Shown here: positions 38,153 through 48,623 of the stretch, piece by piece
Layout: every line of letters begins with the position of its first letter
How positions within the stretch are numbered: position 1 is the first letter of the stretch
Source of the DNA: Setophaga petechia
Taxonomy: Eukaryota; Chordata; Aves; Passeriformes; Parulidae
Assembly (NCBI GenBank): GCA_024362935.1
Contig: JANCRA010000008.1
Location: 29,382,557 to 29,446,556 of the forward strand
Direction of reading: 5' to 3'
Length of the DNA stretch: 64,000 nt
Notes under the pieces: generated by a model
Database searches by the model: none
What the model saw: the letters and a program-made list of their open reading frames with translations, nothing else
What the model was told of the DNA's origin: nothing
Made by a program: the position numbers and the translations under genes

Positions 38153-41100
38153 CCCTAATCTCTACCAGTTATATAAAACTCAGATCAAAGAGAGCCTTTA
38201 GATAACAAATTAACTTTGGCTTGAAGTAATACCTGTGACAACCTTGCCTACAGGACTAATGAAATTGGAAACCATTTTGAACAGGTTTCCATTCCAGTGT
38301 CTCTCCATACTTCCAGGGCTGACCCTTCTCCTTCCTTTGCCTCTTAGGCTCAACTTTGAGTCAACTCGCCACTGCAGATAAATCCATGGCACCCCAGGTT
38401 TTTGTTAGCAGGGTTGCTAATTGGCACTGGGATTTTGGGGGTTTTTCATACCTGTTGACTGTGAAGCATTGTGCCTACTGACAGGCTGAATGTCATCTCA
38501 TCTGTGTAGCTGCTGAAATAAAACTTTATTCTCTCCATGTTTTCTCTTTTGACAGGTATTAGGGGGAAAAAGAATATGATGCTAACTGTGCTGATATGTA
38601 CTCTATCCATTTCCAGCCTAAGACTTCTATAAAATGGTGAATTATTGTAGTCTCATGCTATGTTAATTCAAGCCGAATTAAAGCATACCATGGATTTAAT
38701 TTGGCTTTTATGGGCTAACTTAATGGTGGTTTATCCAAAGGATCACACGTTATTCCTCATTAGATAAATTAGCTTAGCAGAATTTCATTCACTATGGACA
38801 AAGTTCAACTGTTTTACATCACAGAAAGATTTTAATTAAAAATCATGGACTTATGATGGAGGTTATTATACCAGATTTTCTTGACCTTTGAGTAAAAAAA
38901 AATTATTTTTTGCTATTCTTAATTCGTTATGCCATTTCTAACCTCTTAATTTGTCAGCTGTATTTTAATTCTGATCTTTGTCTGTGTTTTGAAAGTTCTT
39001 GTTGGGGAATTTAAAAAAAAAATAACCACACCAAAAAGAACCTCTTTCAAACAGTATTGCTTCAGAAATTCATGCTGGGAGCTACACATACCACTAAGCA
39101 CTCTTGATGTTGAATATAATCCTCTAAAGTAGAAGAGTTTCATCATATTTTCCAAAAATGACAGGTGCTTTCGGACCTTTTATTAAAATTCAAATATATT
39201 CTCAAGGATGCTACAGACATCCTTGTGATAGTTTAAGAGATTGTCTCACATTTTCCAGGTAAATGACTTTCAGAAGTTATAAGAACAATTCTGAAGGGCC
39301 TTGGAGTCATCTGTGCCTCATGTCATCCCTGGTGAATGCTTATTTGGAAATTTCTGTGGTTGTGAGCACTGAGACATGGGCCCTGTTGCCATGTGACAGA
39401 GGCACACAAGGGAGACTTTATTTCAATATGACCCCTAATCAGAAGGATGCTGAAGAGGTTTTTTTTTTCCATATCTCTTCACCCTCAGAATAATATTTTA
39501 ATTTCATGTCAGACAAGTATCAAGAAAGATTTCTTTTTTATTTTTTTGCCCCTCCCTACCCTTTTTTAATAAAAATAAAGCCTTTTCCATGAGTAAGTAG
39601 GTCATGGTAAAGAAAGAATTCATACAGCAGACTTCCCCTAGAACTGCTTCTTGCTGCTTGCTGAGGGTCAAGTGATTTTTCAAAATATCTTTGCATTCCT
39701 ATCTTGGTTTCAGTTGCAGCTTATTACTGCAGAGAGGGGTGCCAGGCAGTCTATCATGTATATCACTGGTACTTTAAATTTTTTGCTCTACTGCACCTCT
39801 ATTTTCTTCCACCTACAAGAACTTCTTGATTTTTATTTATAAATTTGGATTTTTCTCCTTTTTTATTCTCTTATTTCAGTCTTTTATTTACTGTAAAGAG
39901 CACTGCTGCTTACATTTTTAGTATGTAACAATTTTCAGTGTACTAAAAGGACACACTAAGAGTTTAGAGATGGTACCCTTCCTTTGATAAGGTGATTTTC
40001 TTATTTCCAAAATTACCTGGGGGGAAAAAATTCCAGTCCTATTAAAACTGAGTGCATAGTCAGTAGCAAACATAAGGAAAGGAGAAAACTGGTGAAACTA
40101 AACCTTTAAAGGCAGTTTCAGAAAATTTATTTGCAAAACATAGAATGAAGTATCATTTATTATTTTTGATTGTTCTTGTCAAAAGTCTTATCTTTTGCAT
40201 ACTCTAGATGTGGAATACAAAATCTAGTGTCATATTGAAATGATGCATCTTTTCACTTTTCTGAATTCTTCCTTATATTCTAAAAAGTGCTGGGGAGTGA
40301 ATGAAAGGAAGTCGAACAGAAATATTTCAGCAGAATGTAACTATGAAAACGTAGGCTTTTTCTGGCAGTGTAATGATAAATAATAAAGTGTAATAATGAA
40401 AGGAAGTAAAAAAAGAGACAAGTGCAAAATTGAAGAATTGATATTAATGACTGTGTGTTGAACCTGCCAGTATTGTCTCCTTTAGCTCTCAGTCTCTACC
40501 TGAGTAGCAGCTGGCAGATACCTTGTAATTCTACTACAGCACATGTCTGAGAGACAACAAAATAATCAGTAGATTGCAACAATAAATTTAAGTGATAATG
40601 ATCTTGGGGTTCAAGTGTCTGAAGCAATTAACACCTTCTGAGGTTACTTAAAAACAAAAACCAGAACTGATTACCTAGGGACATTTAAAAAAGTATTTTG
40701 ATAAAAACAAAGTCTGAAGATATTTTCTTTAGTTATTGAATAAATAAAATCATTCTTTGTTTTGTTAGAAACCATTGTAACTTGAACTTCTTGGTAAAAA
40801 TTGGAATAGCTGGAGAAAGCAAAGCCGGCTTATTCTCAAAGTCAGAATATATCATTTGTTTTCTAAATATGTTTGGATATATTATTTTACAGTTCCTTTG
40901 GAATTTTTATGCTTTTCCATAACTGCACTTATTTCCATAAAACATAATGGCAATGGAGAGTATAGGTTAGGTTGGGACGAAGAAATAAGCAAGGTATTAG
41001 TGTTTGAGCACCAGAATGTCAGAAAAAAAACCACTGCAATACCAAGACTTAGTTTTGTGTTTTATATATTTAGACCATAAAACCGTGAATGTGAACATCC

Positions 41101-41519
41101 ACGAGCAGCTTTAAGGATACTTGGAAAAAATTCTAATTCAAGAGAACATTGTTTTTGGGAACATCCATCCATTTCAATTAATGCTGATAATTAAAAAACA
41201 TCTCTAAAACTATCTTGTGTAATATTTTATTAGATTAATGCAGAAGTAAGTTAAATGAAATGCACTGTATGCTGTGGGTGAGCCAATGCAATAGGGATGT
41301 TATAAAATCCCTTCTTGTCTAGGAATATTTGAACTAACAAACACCAATTTGATTCAGGTAAGATGGCAGGTCCAACTGCAGAACAATCCAACAAAACTCG
41401 GGAACTTCTACTGTGGGATCTGACCAATTACTCATTTTGCACAATAGGATCACTCTAAGGCCCAAAAGTGAGCTTTCTCTTAGCAATGCACAAGAAGATA
41501 ATTATGTTTTGAATTCCTG

Positions 41520-42036
41520 CTCAACTTCTTACATCCTAGCTAGTGTTACCTGAATTCCATTGCTGTATAGCTCGAACAACTCCTGCACAGGACTGGTGGT
41601 ACAGAGAGAAGAAAAATAAAAGAAAAAAAAAAAAAAGAACAAAAAAAGGACTGTGGATCTCTGCTTCACTATGGACCCCTATGGGCTGCAGGGGACCACT
41701 AGGCTATCCCACCATGGGCAGCAGCAGCTGGAGCATCTCCTGTCCCTTCTTCCTCACTGACCTTGGTACCTACCAGGCTGTTGCTTTCATATCTTTTTTC
41801 TTGTTCTTCTTTCACAGCTGTTGTACAGTGGGACTTTTTTGCCTGTTATATTAAACGTGTTATCACAGAGTTCCATCAGCTGAATTGGTTCAGCTTTGGG
41901 CAGTGGGCAGTTTTGGAGCTGGCCAGAACTGGCAGTCAGTTCTGGGGAAAAATGTGGGGGCAACTCCTGGTGTCTTCTCACAGAAGTCACCCCTGCTGCT
42001 CCTCTGCTACTAAAACCTTGCCACATCAACCAATAG
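41520..42036 (+). mobile_element. Solo LTR of an ERVL-like endogenous retrovirus
   Basis: The order 'acaactcctgcacaggactg', an A-rich run, 'actgtggatctctgcttcac', 'cccctatgggctgcagggga', 'ctggagcatctcctgtccct', 'tcctcactgaccttggt', 'gctgttgctttcatatct', 'ttatcacagagttcc' and a final 'aaaccttgccacatcaacc' matches an LTR family I associate with songbird ERVL elements. No internal retroviral genes flank it on either side, so it is a solo LTR left by recombination or a fragment. An ATTAAA polyadenylation signal variant lies at 41850-41855 in the gene's sense direction. The 3' edge near 42036 is fairly clear. The 5' edge is uncertain and may lie up to 150 bases earlier. Open frames of about 100 codons inside it are not genes. 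Confidence 0.75.
41606..41648 (+). repeat. A-rich tract inside the LTR
   Basis: GAAAA and AAAAAG units with a 14-base A run. Confidence 0.8.
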
Positions 42037-45000
42037 CTGCATTATTAAAAGGGAGTGATCTTCATATCATAAATACTCAAAATGCTTCTTGATGTTCTTC
42101 TGCACTTCTGTGTGTGTTACAGTTCCACATCAGGGAAAAGCTTTACCTTTGTTTGACAGAAGACTTCACCTTTCCAGCTGAATGCAAGTTTACTCTGAAA
42201 AGAGAAAGTCAAATTAATATCTGATACTACTGCATGTTTAATCAAGATGGAAACATAGACAGAGGCAGTTTTGATTACACAGGATTTATCTATTTGCTAC
42301 ATCCCAATTTCATTTAATATTGGAGTTCTTAAATTGGAATCATTCAGTGTAAATGTTATATACTCCAAGAAATAGTAACAAGACTGAAAATACAAGTCAT
42401 ATAATAAAAAAGGGTATTGTTGGGAAAAGTAAATATACTTCTCTTATAAGGAGAGGCAGGAAGTCTTTGTTTACCTTGCTTGGTGGACTCAGTTCCAAAC
42501 GGTGAACTGAGTAAAAAGAAAATGTCATTGAGCAAGAAGCTGAGCCTTCACAAGGGGTTTAGACAGGCTCTTAGGACATAAGGGGACAGAGGAGCAAGTG
42601 GTCCCCCTTGCTTTTGGGATCAGTCATTGGAGTGGCTGGTGGCACCTAAGGCAGAATATAAGCTGCTAAATGAGAAGCCAAGCACCAGTGCCTTAGAGGG
42701 AGCACTCGGTGAACTGTGCAGCAGGCAGAATCAGATTAAAAAGTTGCTAGATAAGGTCTAGAGGTATGTCAAGAGGTGTCAAGGTAAGAGAGTTAATTTA
42801 CTGGGAAATATTTCACTGAATAGTTTAAGTCCTCCTCTGCTGTTGCCAGTCCCTCTAAAGCAAAACCAAATATGACCGCTAAATATGATTGCATTATTTT
42901 AGTGAAATTAAAATATGATAGAGAAATCACATACAGAAAAGCCCACCGTTTGGGATGAGTTAACTTCAGTTTTAAGACAGAGAAGTTTAGTGTACTTGCT
43001 GGAAGGAGTTGCTCTTGTTTTTCAAATGCAGAACATGGGAATGGCTACAGCAGTTCAGACTTGACTTGATGCAAGTACTTGGCATTGTCAATTCACCAGC
43101 AGGAAAGGGTGAGATTTTGGGCTTGCTTCCCTAGAATAGTATCCTGGCCACCAAAAATCTGTGATTCAAGTTTCATGAGAAAACTGCCATCTCTCCATTA
43201 AGAAGCTTTGAATTGATTTTTTGATCTATGAACTAGTCCAATTTAATTTCATATATTTGAGAACTTTTAACATTCATAATAACCTCTGGCAAGACTTTTC
43301 ACACCTATTTTGCACAGTGTGAAGTACTCTAGAACAATTGAAAGGTAGTGCTTTTTCTTTCAATGGATAATTATTTTGTCACTAGATGCTGTGGTTGTCA
43401 AAGTGGAGGTTCCATGAGCAGTCGTACAAACTCATGGAAAGAAAATCCAGCTACAACAATTAATGCAAAAATATAATTGCTGGCTTTTAAAGTACCTAAA
43501 TTGCAGATACTTGAAAACACAGACAAACCTCAGGGGAAGCATGCCTTGCCTGTATAAAGCAGGCAGAGTTTGCCAAATTGATTGACATTTTTTGTAGCTC
43601 TGAGCAGTTGTCTATATGTTCTTCACTGAATTGTCTGTGTTTATTCATGACTTTAAAGAAGTCATTGAAAATTAAATTAAAATAATTGTTGGTGTTCTTC
43701 ATCTCTTAGCTCCATTTGAGCTGATGTTGTAACACAGAGTAGTTTCTAGGCAAGATTTTGTAGAGGATAGGAATAAGGCTTCGTACCTTTGTTCTTTTTG
43801 TTCAGTCTCTTAATATATTTATGAGCATTTAGGGCAGATTGCTGCCCTAACCAGCTGATATCACTTGATAAAGTTGGATAGTTTATTATGCAGATGACAG
43901 CTGTTTGTTAGTCCCTCTTTTCATAAAGGCTCTCCAACATCAATTGTCAGTAGCTCAATAGACACCAAAATAGTTCCTCATGTTTACTTTTACTCAGAAA
44001 AAGTATAGTTGTGCCAGAATACAGCTTGCTGAGAGTTCAGCATAGCTATCCAACAGCTAGAAATCTAAACATAATCACACATGTGACCAGTGTATCTGTC
44101 CCTGCAATGCTCACTGCTGTGCAACTCTAACAAGATCAGTTAAATTGCAAGTATGCGCTGTTGTGCTAGCCCTGTAATTACTCAAACCTCTCAATGTTAT
44201 GGAGTTGGCAAGACTTTTTATTTTATGAGAGCCACATGAATTTCTGTTCTGTGCACCAAGGACTTGCAGTGTGTTATGCTTATGGCCATGAGGATTTCAG
44301 TGCACACCCCGGTGTCTCTTTCACTGTCTGCCTCCTGGCAGCCAACAACCGTCACAGGTCAGTCCTGCTGCTTCTCCTGACTTCAGTGATGTGGGGCCTT
44401 CACATGGGACATCCTTTCTCCCAGCTGCAGAGGGCCTTTGGGTAGATGGGAGGTCTCTTCTGTGTATTCAGCTGCTGTGCTGTTCTCTCCAGAAATGTTT
44501 CTTGCCCATGTGCACCCCTAACGCCTCAGGCAGTTCTTCCTCCCTCTGTATTCACATCTTTTTCTCAGTGGAGGATTATAGTTTTTATTTGTCAGCCGCT
44601 CCTCTGAAGAGGATTCAGGAAGGGTAACACTCCAATCCACAAATTCCTTTGACTCCTCTCTTATGCAGCAGTTCATCTGGCTATTTTTCCTAATTAAAAT
44701 AGGCAGTTCTATGTACACTTTGTCAGATGCCAGCTGTGATATTAAGCTGTCTTTGTCACAGCAAGAGGCAGGACACTTCACAAACCTCTGCTTAGTGATT
44801 TGGTTGTATTTTCCCTTGTGAATTTTCCAGGTAGTCTGTATCAAGTCAGTGTGCTAAGGAGATACACTTAATGTAATTATTTCATTAATATGTATGTTTG
44901 CTATTTATATTTTGCTTATTCCTGGCTTTTGGCTGAGAGTAAGCACAGCAATTAATGTGTTTGGGGTAGGCAGTTCTCAGCCCCTTCTCCTGAAGAAAAT

Positions 45001-47656
45001 TGTGATAAATGAAAAATCACATATACTTGAAATTCTAGTTTTGTTAAATGTATTGCAACCATGGTCAGTGTTTCAATGTGCAGCCAAGTTCAGGGGCACA
45101 GCATAGCTGCCCTGCTTTGTACATGGCTTGAAAGTGAGCTGGCTGAGTTCAGGTCAGTGGAATAGACATGTTGATGGCAATTCAGGCAAAATATCAAAAT
45201 TTGGTGGTAAAAGCAGTGTTGGCTCCTTCAGATTATATTTTTCATGATACAAGTTTGTGACTTTTTATGAGGGGTTCTTTCCCCTTCGTTGCTGTCAGTC
45301 GTGCTACAATTAGTAGCATGATAGAAGTAGAAGTAGAATTCTTGTCATCATCATGTGGCCAGGACTTTCTAGCTTTGCTTTTTATTGTGGATTTTTGTTC
45401 TTATGCAGTCTTGAGTTGTCTTGTAGATTGCTGCAAAGGGTTTTTCCTGGACCTAGTTGGAGTCACTTGGAGACAACAATTCAGGAAGTCATTGGGTGGC
45501 AATATGATGGGATTTCAGTGATTGTTGTCTTTCAACAGCACTGCCCTCTTTTATGGTTACATATGAAGGGTTTGGGAATTGAAGGCCATGAGCAGTGGCA
45601 GTGGCCACCTGGGATTTCTGAAAAAATCCAGTTGTTCTCAGGGCTCCAGGAGCTCGCTAGGGATACGCTTCTCAGACTAGAGGCAGGAAGAAACCTTTTC
45701 TCCTGTTTGTCTTTCTGGCTTGGTAGGGCTATTATTTTTATCTGAATGTTTATTCTTTAATGCTTGTGACAGACTGTTCTGTTGCTTGCAGGGAAGAATG
45801 TTATACACAGAGTATGTTGTGAAATGTGACATTAAACAAATGTGAAAGTCTGCTTTCTTCCATCTTTCTCATTTTTCCCTTCATTTCTGTCCAGTGTGGC
45901 CAGCCACAGTATTAAGTTCCTGTTCTTTATCTCCGAGACATACTTTAGACTATTGGGACAGTTTTGCTCAAGGAATAGGCAGAGTCTACTCTAATTATTC
46001 GTGGTGGCCTAGAAGAGAGAGAGCTGAGACTAGTCAGGAGGAAAGTACAAAGGTGAAAGCATGGTAGCCTTTTAACTGGATCACATTGAAGAGAAGCCCA
46101 GGTGTTATTGTAGGTACTTTTGATTGATCAGTGATATATTGCAGCAACGTGAAACTTTCCTTCTGGGAGAGATGAGCAAACAGTTTGGCATACCTTCCCA
46201 AGAGAATTGCTGTGTGATTGAAAAGGGGTTGTTGTAATCCTAGTATATTCATAACCATGAAAAATCAAATAAGAAAGAAAGACCTTATACCAATACTGGA
46301 CTTCCCAGCAAGCTGACCTGCTGCAACCCATAATTCCTGAAGTTTACTGCAGTGAGAAACATTTTGTAGGCAAATAGAAGTTAAAAATGCATCAGATGTT
46401 TTGTGATGTAAGGGTGGGTTTCAGTGTGGATTTTACTTCAGATAACATACCATAAGTCCTTATAATTTATTTATTCATAACTTCTACATGGCCCTTCACA
46501 GGCTGCAACTTTGGACAGTTATTTTTCTATTAACATAATTTGTGTTTCTTATATGGCTTATATTCTTTTCAAACTGCTGCTTAGTGATACATTTTAAATA
46601 TGACCTAATAAAAAAATAACAATAATTATAATAACTGGTTTTAAGTTGGTATGAAAACCAGTTCAGCAATCTCTTCTGCTGCAGCTTCATGTCATAAGGT
46701 GGATGAGGGAAAAGACTTGGCGAAATGTGAATTAAGTGCAGATACCTAATGCTCTGTTTCCTTGGCTGGATTTAGATTTAAGAAATAGCTGAGCCTTCTG
46801 GTTGCATTTAGAATAAACTGATCTTTAAGTAGAGAGTGAAAGAGTAAGAATGGAGAATGCTGCTTCTTCCAATGATCACAGTCTTAATTCCCTCAAAATG
46901 TGAGTTTGTCACCTGCACATAAAACTGACAGGGGAGCCTCTGCTGTACTGAGAAGTTTTGGGGTTTTTTTCTGCATTAAGAAAGAATGCATTGGGCTACA
47001 TTATGCAATTTAAGAGAGTCTATTCATTAAATATCTGTATCATTTTGAATAAGTGGGAGCAATAATTCTATTCTTGCAGATAGAATGCAAATATAATAAT
47101 TTTTCTTTTAGCATATTAATTCAGTAAGGAGATTAATATAAGCTTCCAAACTTCTTAGTCAAAATCTTTATTCTCTCTGCAGAATGCAATACAATTACTA
47201 CTTGGATGCTGATAGTAAATGAACTGTTTTATTGAATAGTCATAATGAAATATTGGAGGCTGGTGTGTGATAGTTCTTATAAAGAGTACATTCAAGGAAG
47301 ACTTTGCAGAGGAGGCAAAAGAGGGCAGAAAACTTGTGTTTCAAAAAGAGATAGGAGTGGCTGTTAGTGGAGCAGTGGCAACTGCTATTATATTCTGTTG
47401 GTACTTCTGACTTCCAGTATGGTTTGGAATCAAATTCAACCTTCAGGCACATAATTTATTAATACTTTATTGCAAGCTTAGGAATTAGGGTTATTATGAA
47501 TTATTAATACTACTTTATTCAAGGATTTTTATATCTTTTACAATACTAACTAGCATGAGCTTTTTTTCTTAATTTTCAGTCTTGGTCTCAGTTTACATTA
47601 AAATCCTCTACACCTGAAATAATGATCAAACTAATTATCAAGGAAGCCAAGAACAG
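42037..47656. other. Unique intronic sequence, no feature seen
   Basis: No exon, transposon or RNA gene is recognised. Frames of 83-130 codons at 44194-44445, 44391-44627 and 45353-45745 are unrecognised. An acceptor-like site directly followed by GTAGTC occurs at 44830/44831. Confidence 0.5.
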
Positions 47657-47725
47657 GTCAGGTTAGAAGCACCTCAGAATGTCATCTAGCCCAGCCTGCC
47701 ACTCAAAGCTGTGTGAGCTATGAGA
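47657..47725 (-). mobile_element. Short CR1 fragment
   Basis: 'gtcaggttagaagcacctca' followed by 'tcatctagcccagcctgcc' and 'actcaaagctg' resembles the reverse complement of the CR1 3' end ('ggttggaagggacctc ... tcatctagtccaacccc'). It is diverged and short. Confidence 0.6.
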
Positions 47726-48268
47726 GCAGAACAATTAATCCTTAGCACTTAAAAAGAATATTTTATCTTTTGAAGACTTGGTGCTACCCTTCTAAATGGC
47801 AGGCTCTCTGCCACATATTTTTGCACAGAATACTGAGGTTGGACTTTAAGTTGAAGCTCCTTAGGAGTCTTCTTTAAAGACAGAACTTTTTCACAGAGAC
47901 CATCAAACTTTCCTTCAGCTATGGAAGCCCTGCTGACAATCTGGTGTAACATTACAAATTTTGCTTTGGGGAATGGTAGCTCTAAATGGAGAGAATGTTT
48001 TGGTCAACCATTTGCTACTGGACTTTTTTGTTATTTGTCAAATGGCAGTACCAAAATTCTGGTTTTGTAGAATGAGGTTATGTAATGGTTTTGTTCTGGT
48101 TTTGTAATGAGGTGTTTTTGCTGTTCTTCTACTACGGCTCATTAGGAGTCCAGAAGAGAGTGCTCTAATTTTTTCCTGTTTAGGTCTTATGTTTATATTT
48201 GTGGAACCCCTGTTTTCTTTTCCTTGCCCAACTACTCAGCAGTTTATGTCTTATTAAATTTATTTGTG
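47726..48268. other. Intron immediately before exon 2
   Basis: Unique sequence apart from an imperfect 36-base-period duplication at 48058-48113. Confidence 0.5.
48058..48113 (+). repeat. Imperfect tandem duplication
   Basis: 'ttctggttttgtagaatgag' (48058) recurs as 'ttctggttttgtaatgaggt' (48094) with a two-base deletion. Confidence 0.8.
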
Positions 48269-48305
48269 ACATTGAATATTGTCTCTCTCTTTTGTTTTTT
48301 TCCAG
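48269..48305 (+). other. GABBR2: Splice acceptor of GABBR2 exon 2
   Basis: A pyrimidine-rich run containing TCTCTCTCTT and a string of T ends in TTTTTTTCCAG directly before the exon. A plausible branch-point adenine lies in the TGAC at 48267-48270, 37 bases upstream. The branch point is inferred; the acceptor itself is clear. Confidence 0.9.
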
Positions 48306-48443
48306 TGTGACAATGCAAAAGGACTCAAAGCCTTCTATGATGCAATAAAATTTGGACCTAATCATCTAATGGTTTTTGGTGGTGTATGTGCAACAGTTAC
48401 TTCTATCATTGCTGAATCTCTGAAAGGATGGAATTTGGTTCAG
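48306..48443 (+). CDS. GABBR2: GABA-B receptor subunit 2, exon 2 (internal coding exon)
   Basis: The exon has 138 bases, 46 codons, phase 0 at both ends and no stop. It begins Cys-Asp-Asn-Ala-Lys-Gly and ends Gly-Trp-Asn-Leu-Val-Gln. From memory of the mammalian protein this corresponds to about residues 108-153, within lobe 1 of the extracellular Venus-flytrap domain. GABBR2 is a class C G-protein-coupled receptor that must pair with GABBR1: GABBR1 binds GABA, while GABBR2 brings the dimer to the cell surface and couples it to Gi/o. The first codon (Cys) and codon 28 (Cys, 48387-48389) correspond to the known Cys108-Cys135 disulfide, and both are kept. Against the human sequence as I recall it, four residues differ: Tyr to Phe (48351-48353), Pro to Ala and Ser to Thr (48390-48395, just after the second Cys), and Gln to Lys (48423-48425). 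The acceptor is preceded by a long pyrimidine tract and the donor is CAG|GTAAGG. Neighbouring exons are outside the window. Gene identity is very likely; a close paralogue is the only real alternative. Confidence 0.94.
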
Positions 48444-48449
48444 GTAAGG
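48441..48449 (+). other. GABBR2: Splice donor of GABBR2 exon 2
   Basis: CAG|GTAAGG is close to the consensus donor. The open frame runs on past it, but the residues there no longer resemble GABBR2, which supports this position as the exon end. Confidence 0.9.
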
Positions 48450-48588
48450 CATGTAATGGAATATATTCTAATGCTGTCTTGTGTCTCTGGATTTTTTTTA
48501 AAAATTAGAAACTTAGCTTTGATGCTTTGAAAGCTTAGAATTTTGTGGAATTTTTGTGTTTCAGTTTTGAAGGCTGGTAAATGTGCAA

Positions 48589-48623
48589 AGCACTATATAC
48601 TATATATACTAGTATATAGTGCT
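48589..48623. repeat. Perfect AT-rich inverted repeat, 14-base arms
   Basis: AGCACTATATACTA (48589-48602) and TAGTATATAGTGCT (48610-48623) are exact inverted arms with a seven-base loop. It lies 146 bases after the exon 2 donor, so the pre-mRNA could fold there. Confidence 0.85.

Larger units (their letters stand above)
33156..41519. other. Unique intronic sequence, longest repeat-poor stretch
   Basis: More than 8 kb with no CR1 or LTR that I recognise. It contains a T/G tract (35652-35707), a perfect 10-base-arm hairpin (38129-38152) and two acceptor|donor junctions at 38555/38556 and 39258/39259. An 88-codon frame at 34437-34703 matches nothing known. Confidence 0.5.
1..48305 (+). other. 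GABBR2: GABBR2 first intron, 3' part
   Basis: Everything upstream of the recognised exon reads as intron. It is AT-rich, has stops in all frames every few tens of codons, and carries only decayed transposon pieces and simple repeats. Exon 1 of GABBR2 is GC-rich in other vertebrates and encodes the signal peptide and the start of the flytrap domain; no such block is visible here, so it must lie before the window. An intron longer than 48 kb is in keeping with the size of this gene in other vertebrates. That no unrelated gene is nested in it is inferred from absence of evidence. Confidence 0.85.

Noticed and set aside
41543..42092. Open frames of 103 and 109 codons
   Set aside because: Both lie in the ERVL-like LTR, which is non-coding in this part.
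45353..45745. 130-codon + strand open frame with a hydrophobic start
   Set aside because: No recognisable domain and an overlapping frame next to it; chance is sufficient.
48444..48530. Open frame continuing past the exon 2 donor as extra coding sequence
   Set aside because: The residues lose all similarity to GABBR2 exactly at a consensus donor.
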